DNA of 64,000 bases from Superficieibacter electus (GTDB taxonomy: Bacteria > Pseudomonadota > Gammaproteobacteria > Enterobacterales > Enterobacteriaceae), in contig NZ_PQGD01000019.1 of NCBI RefSeq assembly GCF_002915575.1, forward strand, positions 50,483 to 114,482, read 5' to 3'. This document shows positions 32,379 to 41,462 of this stretch, in pieces (within the stretch, counting starts at the first letter, position 1; every line of letters begins with the position of its first letter). A program made the translations under genes and the position numbers. Below the pieces are notes generated by a model. It was not told the origin of the DNA. It was given only the letters and a program-made list of their open reading frames with translations, and did not search any database.

Positions 32379-33932
32379 TTACAGCGTGACTGACGCGATC
32401 TCGTCGAGCCAGTGTTCGCTGCCATAGCGATCGTGAACAAAGTTGTCGATCACCGTAAAAACGTCGTCGCTAAACCCGCCGACGTTCAAAACATCCTGAC
32501 GCTCCTGCGCCTGGGTTGTGCCGTAGGGCAGGAGGTCGATACAGACCAGCCGCGCCTGCGGGTTGCGCTTTTTCAGTTCCAGCCAGCACTCCATGGTCGC
32601 CGTCGATCCGTGCCGCGATTTATCCATCCACGATTCGTTGTCTGACACCATAATCAGCAGATCCACCGGCGCACGTTCGTTCAGCAGTTTGCGCAGCGGC
32701 GCGGAACAGTTGGTGCCGCCGCCACCGATTGAGGCGAGCTTTTGCGCGTTGCGCATCACCGGCTGACGAGGATCGAGCGTCACGTTGACCACATCGCACT
32801 CAAACGGCAGCACGCGGGCATCCGGGTGACGGCGCAACACGGCAGCAGCAATTAGCGCCGCGACATCAATACAGCGAATGCGGCTGCTGGCCCCTTTGCG
32901 ATAGCCTGTCACCGGCGAGCTCATCGATCCCGACACGTCCGGGCAGACCACCACCCGACCGTTAAAGCGCGGCACGTTCTCCAGCGCATATTCCATCGCC
33001 CGTTGCAGGGCATTGCCAATGGCCTGCGGCATCGTGTTTTGCAGACAGCTCCACGCTGCCAGCAACTGGTAAGGATAAACACGGGACTGATGTACCTGCT
33101 CCCGGTCCGCCAGCCGTTTCGCCACCTGATACACCATCGCCTTATCGGTAAAAACGCCGTGGCGATCCAGCGTATTAAGGTTCATCCGCAGGGTCTGCCA
33201 GCGCATTCGCTGCGCCAGTTGCGTCCACTGCGCGGTGCTCAACGGTTCGTTGGTCAACAATAAAAACGGCACATCCGGCAGTTCCGTGGCATCGCCGTTT
33301 TCCCGAAACGCCAGCAGCGCCTGCGTTTTCTCCGGTAACTGCGCGTTATCACAGGGTTTACCGATCAACCAGGCAAAAAAGGCGTCCTGCCACGCGGCTT
33401 TTGGCCGCGGGTGAACCATCTTCACAATATCTGCCAGCGACGGCGCATTGCCGACCGATGCCTGCAATAAGCGCGTTTCATCCGCCTGCTGCAACCAGCG
33501 CTGCACCAGGGCCTTTGACCGGGTGCCCAGCGAGCGCCGTCCGGTCACGCCGCTGCGCATAATCTGCACAAAGTTACGCAGCATCCGGCCATTGTTAATC
33601 ACTCGCGCAAATACCACCGGCAGCAGCGCCGAGCCGCGCGCCGCCAGGATCGCCGTCAACAGCGCAGGCATATCTTTCATCATCCCCCGCTCGCGACCAT
33701 AAATCGCCGCCTGCGCCAGGAACAGATCGTCAAGATCGCCCGCCACCGCCAGCACATCGCTTAACTGTGCCTGCGCGTTGGCATAAAACGTGTCGTTCAG
33801 GCTGCCGGTCATCACCATCTGCGCCAGCTTATGACGCGGAGTAAAAGCAAAAGCCGGTGCGTTTTGATAATTGCAGGTATCCGCCTGCGGCACGTTCCCG
33901 GACAATGAACGGAACAAATCTGGATTCGCCAT
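32379..33932 (-). CDS. rsr: Rsr, bacterial Ro60 (TROVE domain) protein
   Basis: A 517-residue Ro60 orthologue: an N-terminal TROVE HEAT-repeat ring (about residues 20-300) and a C-terminal von Willebrand A domain with MIDAS motif DVSGSMSS. The ring binds Y RNA on its outer surface and RNA ends in its hole; the Y RNA can tether PNPase. It is first in the sigma-54 operon rsr-Y RNAs-rtcB-rtcA, as in Salmonella, while E. coli K-12 lacks it. The start lies about 30 bases from the predicted transcription start. Confidence 0.95.
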   Translation of the reverse strand: MANPDLFRSLSGNVPQADTCNYQNAPAFAFTPRHKLAQMVMTGSLNDTFYANAQAQLSDVLAVAGDLDDLFLAQAAIYGRERGMMKDMPALLTAILAARGSALLPVVFARVINNGRMLRNFVQIMRSGVTGRRSLGTRSKALVQRWLQQADETRLLQASVGNAPSLADIVKMVHPRPKAAWQDAFFAWLIGKPCDNAQLPEKTQALLAFRENGDATELPDVPFLLLTNEPLSTAQWTQLAQRMRWQTLRMNLNTLDRHGVFTDKAMVYQVAKRLADREQVHQSRVYPYQLLAAWSCLQNTMPQAIGNALQRAMEYALENVPRFNGRVVVCPDVSGSMSSPVTGYRKGASSRIRCIDVAALIAAAVLRRHPDARVLPFECDVVNVTLDPRQPVMRNAQKLASIGGGGTNCSAPLRKLLNERAPVDLLIMVSDNESWMDKSRHGSTATMECWLELKKRNPQARLVCIDLLPYGTTQAQERQDVLNVGGFSDDVFTVIDNFVHDRYGSEHWLDEIASVTL

Positions 33933-33972
33933 GTTGTTTTCCCATTTCCGTTGTTCTCTATGCCAGAATTAT

Positions 33973-33988
33973 TGCAACTGGCGTGCCA
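33973..33988 (-). promoter_or_regulatory. Sigma-54 promoter of the rsr-rtcBA operon
   Basis: On the minus strand TGGCACGCCAGTTGCA gives a consensus -24 element (TGGCAC), five spacer bases and a consensus -12 element (TTGCA). The expected start point near 33962 leaves a leader of about 30 bases before rsr. Confidence 0.92.
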
Positions 33989-34084
33989 GAAATTAGAATC
34001 CAACATAAACCATTGATATTAATTGAAATAAAAAATAACAACGCAAAAGGGCACAAAGAATGTTTTTCAGAACCCATCAAAAAG

Positions 34085-34100
34085 CGATAATAAATTATCG
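34085..34100. promoter_or_regulatory. Inverted repeat, candidate RtcR enhancer site
   Basis: CGATAATAAATTATCG is a perfect 7-2-7 inverted repeat located about 100 bases upstream of the sigma-54 promoter and 22 bases before rtcR. That spacing is normal for an enhancer-binding protein, so it may bind RtcR and could also affect rtcR itself. This is inference; no binding data were available. Confidence 0.5.
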
Positions 34101-34122
34101 CGATTTATAAAGGATTATCGTC

Positions 34123-35715
34123 ATGCGAAAAACGGTGGCTTTTGGTTTTGTTGGTACGGTACTGGATTATGTGGGGCGCGGTAACCAACGCTGGGAGAAA
34201 TGGCGTCCAACCCTCTGTTTATGCCAACAGGAAACGCTGATCATTGATCGTCTGGAATTACTCTATGACGCACGTTCACGTTCGCTGTTTGAAACCTTAA
34301 AACGGGATCTCACCAGCGTATCGCCGGAAACTGAAGTGACTGGAGTGGAAATCACTATCCGAAATCCGTGGGATTTTGAGGAGGTATACGCCTGCCTGCA
34401 TGATTTCGCTCGCCGTCATACCTTTCACCCGGATGAAGAGGATTATCTGGTACATATCACCACCGGCACGCACGTTGCTCAAATCTGCTGGTTTTTACTG
34501 GCAGAAGCGCGTTACCTGCCCGCCCGGCTGGTACAAACTTCGCCACCACGTAAAAAAGATATACCGCACAGTACCGGCGACGTGACGGTGATTGACCTTG
34601 ACCTCAGCCGTTATAACGCCATTGCCAGTCGCTTTGCTGAAGAACGTCAGGAAACCCTTACTTTTCTGAAATCCGGCATTGAAACACGTAACCCTCATTT
34701 TAACCGCATGATCGAGCAAATCGAGCGCGTGGCGATGCGTTCACGCGCCCCCATCCTGCTCAATGGCCCCACCGGAGCGGGTAAATCTTTTCTCGCGCGC
34801 CGCATTTATGAATTAAAGCTGGCACGCCATCAGTTCAGTGGTCCATTTGTCGAAGTAAACTGCGCCACCCTGCGTGGTGATACCGCCATGTCAGCACTGT
34901 TTGGTCATGTAAAAGGGGCGTTTACCGGAGCCAAAGAAGAACGAGCCGGGTTGTTACGTAGCGCTAACGGCGGATTATTATTTCTTGATGAAGTCGGTGA
35001 ATTGGGGGCTGACGAGCAGGCCATGCTACTGAAAGCGATTGAAGAAAAGCGCTTTTATCCGTTTGGCAGCGATCAACAGGTCAGTAGTGATTTCCAGCTC
35101 ATCGCCGGAACGGTACAGAATCTGCGTCAGCGGGTGCGGGAAGGCGCATTTCGTGAAGATCTGTATGCCCGTATCAATCTGTGGACCTTTGAGCTGCCGG
35201 GATTAATGCAGCGCCGGGAAGATATTGAGCCTAACCTCGATTATGAACTGGAGCGTCACGCGGCAAGCACCGGCGATAGCGTACGTTTCAATACGGAAGC
35301 ACGCCGCATCTGGCTGGCATTCGCCCTGTCGCCTCAGGCCAGCTGGCGAGGTAACTTTCGCGAACTTTCCGCCAGCGTCACTCGCATGGCAACGCTGGCA
35401 GAAAACGGACGTATTACGGTCGATACGGTGAACGATGAAATCGCTCGCTTGCAATATCACTGGTGCGACGAGCGCCCTTCGGTACTCGAAATGTTATTAG
35501 GCCCGGAGGCGGCCTCACTGGATCTGTTTGATCGTATGCAACTGGAAAATGTGATTACCGTCTGTCGACAGGCAAACACGATTTCCGAAGCGGGGAGACG
35601 CCTTTTCGATGTCTCTCGTCAGGAAAAGGCCACGGTTAATGATGCTGACCGGCTACGTAAATACCTGGCGCGCTTTACTCTTAACTGGGAAAGCGTGAAA
35701 GAGATGGCGAACTAA
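34123..35715 (+). CDS. rtcR: RtcR, CARF-containing sigma-54 activator
   Basis: A 530-residue regulator. The N-terminal ~170 residues form a CARF-type (Rossmann) sensor containing VHITTGTHVAQIC. A linker leads to the AAA+ domain with Walker A NGPTGAGKS, the sigma-54 contact loop GAFTGA (KGAFTGAKEERAG) and Walker B GGLLFLDEVGE. The C-terminus should bind DNA. It activates the rsr-rtcBA operon when RNA damage products bind the CARF domain. It is divergent from rsr and convergent with glpR, with a four-base overlap of stop codons. Confidence 0.95.
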   Translation: MRKTVAFGFVGTVLDYVGRGNQRWEKWRPTLCLCQQETLIIDRLELLYDARSRSLFETLKRDLTSVSPETEVTGVEITIRNPWDFEEVYACLHDFARRHTFHPDEEDYLVHITTGTHVAQICWFLLAEARYLPARLVQTSPPRKKDIPHSTGDVTVIDLDLSRYNAIASRFAEERQETLTFLKSGIETRNPHFNRMIEQIERVAMRSRAPILLNGPTGAGKSFLARRIYELKLARHQFSGPFVEVNCATLRGDTAMSALFGHVKGAFTGAKEERAGLLRSANGGLLFLDEVGELGADEQAMLLKAIEEKRFYPFGSDQQVSSDFQLIAGTVQNLRQRVREGAFREDLYARINLWTFELPGLMQRREDIEPNLDYELERHAASTGDSVRFNTEARRIWLAFALSPQASWRGNFRELSASVTRMATLAENGRITVDTVNDEIARLQYHWCDERPSVLEMLLGPEAASLDLFDRMQLENVITVCRQANTISEAGRRLFDVSRQEKATVNDADRLRKYLARFTLNWESVKEMAN

Positions 35716-36470
35716 CACAGCTCCAGTTGCACGTTATGCTCCGAAATCACCTGCATTACTCCTGCGGGCGGCATGATATCGGTGTACACCGCATTCACCA
35801 TGCTGATACTGCCCATATTGACCATCGCGTTACGGCCAAATTTAGAGTGATCCACCACCAGCATCACGTGACGCGAATTTTCAATAATGGCTCGTTTGGT
35901 ACGCACTTCGTGATAATCAAACTCCAGGAGCGAACCGTCACTGTCGATGCCGCTGATCCCCAGAATGCCGAAGTCAAGCCGGAACTGGGCGATGAAATCC
36001 TGCGTGGCTTCGCCAATAATACCGCCGTCACGGCTGCGCAGCTCGCCGCCCGCGAGAATAATGCGGAAGTCGTCTTTCACCATCAGCGTGTTTGCCACGT
36101 TAAGGTTATTGGTCACAATACGCAGATGGCTGTGCTCCAGCAGCGCGTGCGCCACCGCTTCCGGGGTAGTGCCGATATCAATAAATAACGTCGAGCCGTC
36201 CGGAATTTGGGCCGCGACTTTGCGGGCGATACGCTCTTTCTCTGCCGTCTGCGTCGCTTTACGGTCATGCCAGGAGGTATTGACCGAGCTGGAAGGCAGC
36301 GCCGCGCCGCCGTGGTGTCGCAGGATCAAATTTTGCTCGGCAAGGTCGTTAAGATCGCGACGAATGGTTTGTGGGCTAACGGAGAAATGCTCCACCAGCT
36401 CTTCAGTGCTGACATATCCCTGTTTTTTTACCAGTTCGATAATCGCGCCGTGGCGCTGTGTCTGTTTCAT
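35712..36470 (-). CDS. glpR: Glycerol-3-phosphate regulon repressor GlpR
   Basis: A 252-residue DeoR-family repressor: N-terminal helix-turn-helix (VSTEELVEHFSVSPQTIRRDL) and a sugar-phosphate-binding domain with IDIGTTPEAVA and VDHSKFGR. Glycerol-3-phosphate releases it from operators such as that before glpD. The frame is full length here, unlike the frameshifted copy in some E. coli K-12 strains. It is the last gene of glpEGR, 18 bases after glpG. Confidence 0.96.
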   Translation of the reverse strand: MKQTQRHGAIIELVKKQGYVSTEELVEHFSVSPQTIRRDLNDLAEQNLILRHHGGAALPSSSVNTSWHDRKATQTAEKERIARKVAAQIPDGSTLFIDIGTTPEAVAHALLEHSHLRIVTNNLNVANTLMVKDDFRIILAGGELRSRDGGIIGEATQDFIAQFRLDFGILGISGIDSDGSLLEFDYHEVRTKRAIIENSRHVMLVVDHSKFGRNAMVNMGSISMVNAVYTDIMPPAGVMQVISEHNVQLELC

Positions 36471-36488
36471 GAATAATCCCTGGAAAAA

Positions 36489-37319
36489 TTATGTTCGTTT
36501 TCGCGCATTTTGCGAATCGACAAATGCCATCGCCAGCCCGACCAGCAATCCGGCAACATGGGCACCATTCGCAATCGACATCCCAAAGAGATCAAACCAG
36601 CCGGCAATCAACCATATTAAAGAAAAGATGATTAACCCGCGCGGTAAAAAAACGCCGCTGTGCGGATCGCGCTCCCCACGCAGCCATGTGTAGCCCATCA
36701 GGGCATATACGACGCCAGATAATCCGCCAAACCACGGGCCGCTGAAATGGTATTGTACAAATCCACTCAACAGGGCGCTAATTACCGTAATGACCACCAG
36801 TTTGCCGCTACCCAGACGTTTTTCCACCATGCCGCCAAGGTACCACCACCACAGCAGGTTAAAGAGAATATGCAGCACGGAGAAGTGCATCAGGGCGTGA
36901 GTAAAATAGCGCCAGACATCAAATTTCAGCGAGGGATCGTAAGGCCATGCCAGCCAGATCATGACGGGCTGGTCGCCAATAATGCTCATCAGCAAAAATA
37001 TCAGCACCGTGATGGCGAAAATACCAAGCGTAAAGGGACCCGCCCTTTCTTTGAGCGTGCTCAGAAAAGGAAAACGCTGATAGCGTAACCCACTGTTGGT
37101 CTGCCCGGATTGCCAGCTGGCGGCCAGATAACGCGGATCGGCCGGATTTTCCAGAAAACGCGCCAGCTCAGCCTGGACACGTTCGGCATGACGCTCATCC
37201 GCCAGCCAGATATCCCACTGCGTGTGCTTCTCAATCGTCAGCACCACGCCCTGCGTCGCCATATAGTCTACAAATGCCTGCGCGATGCGCGGGTTACTAA
37301 AAGAGGTGATCATCAACAT
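36489..37319 (-). CDS. glpG: Rhomboid protease GlpG
   Basis: A 276-residue intramembrane serine protease with a small cytoplasmic N-terminal domain and six membrane helices. The catalytic serine is in [13 protein letters not shown] and the catalytic histidine in [12 protein letters not shown]; the [19 protein letters not shown] segment is conserved. It cleaves membrane proteins at helix-destabilising residues. Central gene of glpEGR. Confidence 0.96.
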   Translation of the reverse strand: MLMITSFSNPRIAQAFVDYMATQGVVLTIEKHTQWDIWLADERHAERVQAELARFLENPADPRYLAASWQSGQTNSGLRYQRFPFLSTLKERAGPFTLGIFAITVLIFLLMSIIGDQPVMIWLAWPYDPSLKFDVWRYFTHALMHFSVLHILFNLLWWWYLGGMVEKRLGSGKLVVITVISALLSGFVQYHFSGPWFGGLSGVVYALMGYTWLRGERDPHSGVFLPRGLIIFSLIWLIAGWFDLFGMSIANGAHVAGLLVGLAMAFVDSQNARKRT

Positions 37320-37378
37320 GCAGGCGATCGCTTATTCCACACAAAAGGAGACAGTATAGCGGCATAGCCTTTCAATGC

Positions 37379-37708
37379 CTAAAACAGCGTGCGCTCCACT
37401 TCCGCGGGGAAATGGCGATGCCAGGCGTCAAAACCGCCATCAACGCTGTAAACGCAATCGTAGCCCTGCTGCAAAAGATATTGCGCGGCTCCTTTGCTGC
37501 TGTTGCCGTGATAGCACATTACCATCACCGGCGTTTCAGGGTCCGTGTCACGCATAAAAGCACCGAGAGTGTCATTGGTCAAATGGAATGCGCCCGGCGT
37601 ATGACCTAATGCGTAACTTTGCGGATCGCGGATGTCCACCAGTACGGCGCTCGCCTGATGCAGTTTCTGGTGGGCTTCTTCAACATTAATACATTCAAAA
37701 TGGTCCAT
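37379..37708 (-). CDS. glpE: Thiosulfate sulfurtransferase GlpE
   Basis: A 109-residue single-domain rhodanese. The catalytic Cys65 lies in the active loop [11 protein letters not shown], and the rhodanese signature [17 protein letters not shown] precedes it. It moves sulphane sulphur from thiosulfate to thiols such as thioredoxin. First gene of glpEGR, divergent from glpD. Confidence 0.95.
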   Translation of the reverse strand: MDHFECINVEEAHQKLHQASAVLVDIRDPQSYALGHTPGAFHLTNDTLGAFMRDTDPETPVMVMCYHGNSSKGAAQYLLQQGYDCVYSVDGGFDAWHRHFPAEVERTLF

Positions 37709-37866
37709 AGTTTCTCTTTCTGGCGCTTTTTGTCGTCCCGCCCGGGCAGGGGCGGAAGTGTCACTTGCTCCCAGTTTACGTCGTAAGTGGAGAGAAGCGC
37801 CATTATGTTATGCATATCACTCTAAATTGTTTTTTTGATGTTACCAAAAGCGCGATTCCTTGCTAT

Positions 37867-37888
37867 CATGAGCGATATCGAGCATTTA
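37867..37888. promoter_or_regulatory. Probable GlpR operator before glpD
   Basis: ATGAGCGATATCGAGCATTT is a near-palindrome that fits the GlpR half-site pattern (AATGCTCGAT). A further similar half-site, TATGCGCTTTAACG, follows at about 37887. The position between glpE and glpD suits repression of glpD. Confidence 0.65.
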
Positions 37889-37919
37889 TGCGCTTTAACG
37901 AAAGTAACGAGGTGGCAGC

Positions 37920-39428
37920 ATGGAAACCAAAGATCTGATTGTGATAGGTGGCGGTATTAACGGTGCCGGCATCGCGGCGGATGCGGCAGGACGCGGTTTA
38001 TCCGTGCTGATGCTGGAAGGACAGGATCTGGCTTGTGCCACTTCGTCAGCCAGTTCAAAATTGATTCATGGCGGGCTACGTTACCTTGAACACTACGAAT
38101 TTCGTCTGGTGAGCGAGGCACTGGCCGAGCGTGAGGTGCTGCTGAAGATGGCCCCGCATATCGCTTTCCCGATGCGCTTTCGTCTGCCGCACCGCCCACA
38201 TTTGCGTCCGGCATGGATGATCCGTATCGGGCTGTTTATGTACGATCATCTGGGTAAACGGACCAGCCTGCCAGGCTCAACCGGTTTGCGATTTGGCGCA
38301 GAATCGGTACTTAAACCAGAGATCGTGCGCGGATTCGAATATTCCGATTGCTGGGTAGACGATGCTCGCCTGGTGCTGGCAAACGCCCAGATGGTCGAGC
38401 AGAAAGGCGGTAAAGTGCTTACCCGCACTCGCGCCACCTCGGCTCGTCGTGAAAACGGCCTGTGGATCGTTGAAGCGGAAGATATTGATAGCGGTAAAAA
38501 ATACACCTGGCAGGCGCGCGGTCTGGTGAACGCCACCGGTCCGTGGGTGAAACAGTTCTTTGACGATGGGATGCATCTGCCCTCACCGTACGGTATCCGC
38601 CTGATCAAAGGCAGCCATATTGTGGTGCCGCGCGTGCATACCCAGAAACAGGCTTATATTCTGCAAAACGAAGATAAGCGTATTGTCTTTGTGATCCCGT
38701 GGATGGATGAATTCTCCATCATCGGCACTACCGACGTGGAATATAAAGGCGATCCGAAAAGCGTCGCCATCGATGAGAACGAAATCAATTACCTGCTCAA
38801 CGTGTATAACGGTCACTTTAAGAAACAGCTGACGCGTGAGGATATCGTCTGGACCTACTCCGGCGTGCGTCCTCTGTGCGATGATGAATCTGATTCACCG
38901 CAGGCGATCACCCGCGATTACACCCTCGACGTGCATGACGAAGGCGGTAAAGCGCCGCTGCTATCAGTGTTCGGTGGTAAGCTGACCACCTACCGCAAGC
39001 TGGCGGAACACGCGCTGGAAAAACTGACGCCGTACTATAAAGGCATCGGTCCGGCGTGGACGAAAGACGCCGTATTGCCCGGCGGCGACATCGGCAGCGA
39101 TCGTGATGACTATGCCGCTAAACTGCGTCGCCGTTATCCGTTTATCAGCGAGGCGCTGGCACGCCACTATGCCCGCACCTATGGCAGCAACAGCGATATT
39201 ATCCTTCGCGACGCGACTTCGGTTGCCGACCTGGGCGAGGATTTTGGTCACGAGTTTTATGAAGCGGAATTGCGTTATCTGGTCGAGCATGAATGGGTGC
39301 GCCGTCTGGATGATGCCATCTGGCGTCGCACCCGCCTCGGCATGTGGCTGGACGCCGACCAGCAGTCACGCGTGGCACAGTGGCTGTTGCAGCATACGGC
39401 GAAACGCGAGCTGTCGCTGGCATCGTAA
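37920..39428 (+). CDS. glpD: Aerobic glycerol-3-phosphate dehydrogenase GlpD
   Basis: A 502-residue membrane-associated flavoenzyme. The FAD dinucleotide fold lies at residues 6-35 (DLIVIGGGINGAGIAADAAG) and the family signature LIHGGLRYLEHYEF follows. It oxidises glycerol-3-phosphate to dihydroxyacetone phosphate and passes electrons to quinone. GAGGTGGCAGC provides the ribosome-binding site. It is monocistronic with a strong hairpin after it. Confidence 0.97.
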   Translation: METKDLIVIGGGINGAGIAADAAGRGLSVLMLEGQDLACATSSASSKLIHGGLRYLEHYEFRLVSEALAEREVLLKMAPHIAFPMRFRLPHRPHLRPAWMIRIGLFMYDHLGKRTSLPGSTGLRFGAESVLKPEIVRGFEYSDCWVDDARLVLANAQMVEQKGGKVLTRTRATSARRENGLWIVEAEDIDSGKKYTWQARGLVNATGPWVKQFFDDGMHLPSPYGIRLIKGSHIVVPRVHTQKQAYILQNEDKRIVFVIPWMDEFSIIGTTDVEYKGDPKSVAIDENEINYLLNVYNGHFKKQLTREDIVWTYSGVRPLCDDESDSPQAITRDYTLDVHDEGGKAPLLSVFGGKLTTYRKLAEHALEKLTPYYKGIGPAWTKDAVLPGGDIGSDRDDYAAKLRRRYPFISEALARHYARTYGSNSDIILRDATSVADLGEDFGHEFYEAELRYLVEHEWVRRLDDAIWRRTRLGMWLDADQQSRVAQWLLQHTAKRELSLAS

Positions 39429-39437
39429 CGGAATAAA

Positions 39438-39462
39438 GGGGGAAGCGCGCTTCCCCCCTTTA
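39438..39462. terminator. Terminator between glpD and the repeat protein gene
   Basis: The stem GGGGGAAG / CTTCCCCC with loop CGCG, flanked by AAA on the left and TTT on the right, lies between two convergent genes and may work in both directions. Confidence 0.82.
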
Positions 39463-39468
39463 ATGGAG

Positions 39469-39897
39469 TCATTTGGTCAGACTGGCTACTTCATGACCAT
39501 TCGCATCGCGGTAAACTTTATTGCCGCTGGAATCGATTCTGGACGTGCCGATAACATGGCCATCGTCGTCCCGATACGTTGTTTCGCCATTGCCATTGCT
39601 GACGGCGGTTCCCACCCGATGCCCGTTCGCATCTCTGAAGGTTGTCTCACCGTTGCCATTGCTTCGGGCAGTTCCGCGGGTATGCCCGTCAGCGTCGCGG
39701 AATGTGGTTTCACCGTTGGAATGGGTGGTTGACGTGCCGCGCTCATGACCATCGCCATCCCGATAAGTCCGATCGCCACTGCCGTTTGAGCTTACCGAAC
39801 CAATCTCATGACCATTTGCATCCGTGAGCCGGGCGGCCATGGCTGGCGTCACCAGTACAGCGCATAAAACCGTCGCTAACACTGCTTTTATTTTCAT
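39469..39897 (-). CDS. Secreted protein with 21-residue DxxGH tandem repeats
   Basis: A 142-residue protein: a signal peptide (MKIKAVLATVLCAVLVTPAMAA) followed by five full copies of a 21-residue repeat and a sixth partial one. Each copy starts D-[AGD]-[ND]-G-H, then a GT or GS pair, a polar serine/asparagine stretch and a T-[YF]-R end. Each repeat is 63 bp at the DNA level. The aspartate-rich turns could bind Ca2+, but that is speculation. The ATG at 39897 has GGGAG nine bases upstream; a TTG at 39906 is rejected. Family not recognised. The locus between glpD and glgP varies among relatives. Confidence 0.75.
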   Translation of the reverse strand: MKIKAVLATVLCAVLVTPAMAARLTDANGHEIGSVSSNGSGDRTYRDGDGHERGTSTTHSNGETTFRDADGHTRGTARSNGNGETTFRDANGHRVGTAVSNGNGETTYRDDDGHVIGTSRIDSSGNKVYRDANGHEVASLTK

Positions 39898-39990
39898 CTT
39901 TCTCAACTCCCTGTATTACACCGGTTTCCATTCTGCACCCTCTGTCGATAACCAGGAAATCCGCTTCTGTACTTCCCGTTTTAGTCAGCC

Positions 39991-40443
39991 TCATCGGTCC
40001 TGACTCGGCTGGCGCGACTGGAGCCAGAAGCCCAGCGCAAAACCAGACTGGGCGCTGAGCATATCGTCCCGCTGAGAATACAGAAAATAAGCCAGCGATA
40101 CCGTCGCCCAGTATCCCGGTACTGACAATATGGCATCCAGTAATGGCGCAATGTTTAATCCGCCGCGATAAAACATCACATCCTGATACAGATGAAAGCC
40201 TGGTAAACCAGGATAAATACCATCGGCATTAAGGCCAATCGTAATGTGAACATCCCAACAGCATAATCCGCTTAATCCTGCTTCCCCGGAAAATACCTCG
40301 GCCTTATCCAGCACCTCATTGATCAACTTCGGGATAATATCCTCCTGCCAGCGATCTGTATCACAGCAGGCGATCGTAATATCCGCGCCAGTGCGTGGGT
40401 CGGTTCCTGAGAGCTTAATCGTTAGTTCAATAGCGGGTTCCAT
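39991..40443 (-). CDS. Hypothetical protein, third gene of the PstS-like cluster
   Basis: A 150-residue soluble protein of no recognised family. It has two CC pairs (IACCDTDRW and GLCCWDVHIT) and a mildly hydrophobic C-terminal segment (LLDAILSVPGYWATVSLAYFL). The ATG at 40443 lies downstream of AAGGA and overlaps the end of the PstS-like gene by 22 bases, so translation is probably coupled. An upstream in-frame start would add 29 residues lying over the PstS-like gene and is less likely. Confidence 0.55.
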   Translation of the reverse strand: MEPAIELTIKLSGTDPRTGADITIACCDTDRWQEDIIPKLINEVLDKAEVFSGEAGLSGLCCWDVHITIGLNADGIYPGLPGFHLYQDVMFYRGGLNIAPLLDAILSVPGYWATVSLAYFLYSQRDDMLSAQSGFALGFWLQSRQPSQDR

Positions 40444-41462
40444 GATGATGACTTTCCTTGTAATGCTGGATACAGCGGCACATAGCCCACATCCTGCACC
40501 AGTTGCTGCCCCTGCGGGCTTAAAAACCACGCCACCAGCTTTTGCGTCTCCGGCGTTGGGTGCTCGCGGGTGACCATATAGACATCTACCGTATAGGGGT
40601 AAGAACCATTGCGAATATTTTCTACCGTCGGTGCAATACCATTAATGGCTAAGAGTTTGACGTTTTTATTGGCGTTCATTTGCGTCGCGTAATAGCGGAA
40701 GGTGTAGCCAATAGCGGGCAGGTTATTCTGATACTCAGCAACTTTATGGATCACCCCATCCATTACTGTAGCGACTTCCGTTTCTTGCGCTGGCAGCATG
40801 GGCGTGTCTTTCATAACCTTCGCCAGCATCACGGTCTGGCTGCCTGAATCTGCCGGGCGCTGCCAGATCTGAATGTTACGCTGTTGGCCGCCCACCTCGT
40901 CCCAGCGATGTATTTTGCCGCTAAAAATATCACGCACTTGCTGTTCGGTTAACGAACTTACCGGGTTATTTCTATTGGCGATGAACACAAACGCTTCGCG
41001 GGCGAAAGGGGTATAAATCAGTGTTACGCCTTCATCCTGCGCATGTTTTTTCTGCGCGGCTGAAGGTTGGGCGACGAAGATAATATCGGCTCTGCTGGCA
41101 ATAAGATTTTTATATGCCTGCGGCGTGCGGGAATTATTCAGATAGTTAGCTTCAATTTCATACGATTTCATTTCCGGGGGGAAGCTATTTAGCGCATAAA
41201 AAGCGGAGGCATACAGAGGGTATGCAGCTGTCGCTCCATCCAGACGTGGCCAACGTTCACTGATGTGCAAAGCTGGCTCCCCCTGCAATTTGACCAGCGC
41301 GCTATTAGCTATATAAGGGTCAAAATCACGGGTATCGATGGTTTCAGCAACGCTTTTTTGTGGGTCCTGAGTGGGATATTTATCCGCGCGTAACTTTCCC
41401 TGCCACGCCGCATAGCAACCTGATAGTACCAGTATTAACAGGATTACATTTCCAGCCAGCAA
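40422..41462 (-). CDS. PstS-like phosphate-binding-domain protein, N-terminus uncertain
   Basis: About 346 residues. A hydrophobic N-terminal helix with a possible lipobox (LILVLSGCYAAW) is followed by a PBP-like domain of the PstS type: TAAYPLYASAFYALN, ADIIFVAQPSAAQ, AFVFIANRNNPV, VRDIFSGKIHRWDEVGG, ADSGSQTVML and IGYTFRYYA. It should bind phosphate or a similar oxyanion outside the inner membrane. The only upstream start codons are a TTG at 41462 and a CTG at 41474, and an in-frame stop lies at 41487-41489. The true start is therefore unclear, and it may be the 3' part of a frameshifted gene begun at 41661. Confidence 0.7.
   Translation of the reverse strand: MLAGNVILLILVLSGCYAAWQGKLRADKYPTQDPQKSVAETIDTRDFDPYIANSALVKLQGEPALHISERWPRLDGATAAYPLYASAFYALNSFPPEMKSYEIEANYLNNSRTPQAYKNLIASRADIIFVAQPSAAQKKHAQDEGVTLIYTPFAREAFVFIANRNNPVSSLTEQQVRDIFSGKIHRWDEVGGQQRNIQIWQRPADSGSQTVMLAKVMKDTPMLPAQETEVATVMDGVIHKVAEYQNNLPAIGYTFRYYATQMNANKNVKLLAINGIAPTVENIRNGSYPYTVDVYMVTREHPTPETQKLVAWFLSPQGQQLVQDVGYVPLYPALQGKSSSWNPLLN

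Noticed and set aside
35712-36470. Frameshifted glpR as in some E. coli K-12 strains
   Set aside because: The frame is complete over 252 codons with all expected motifs.
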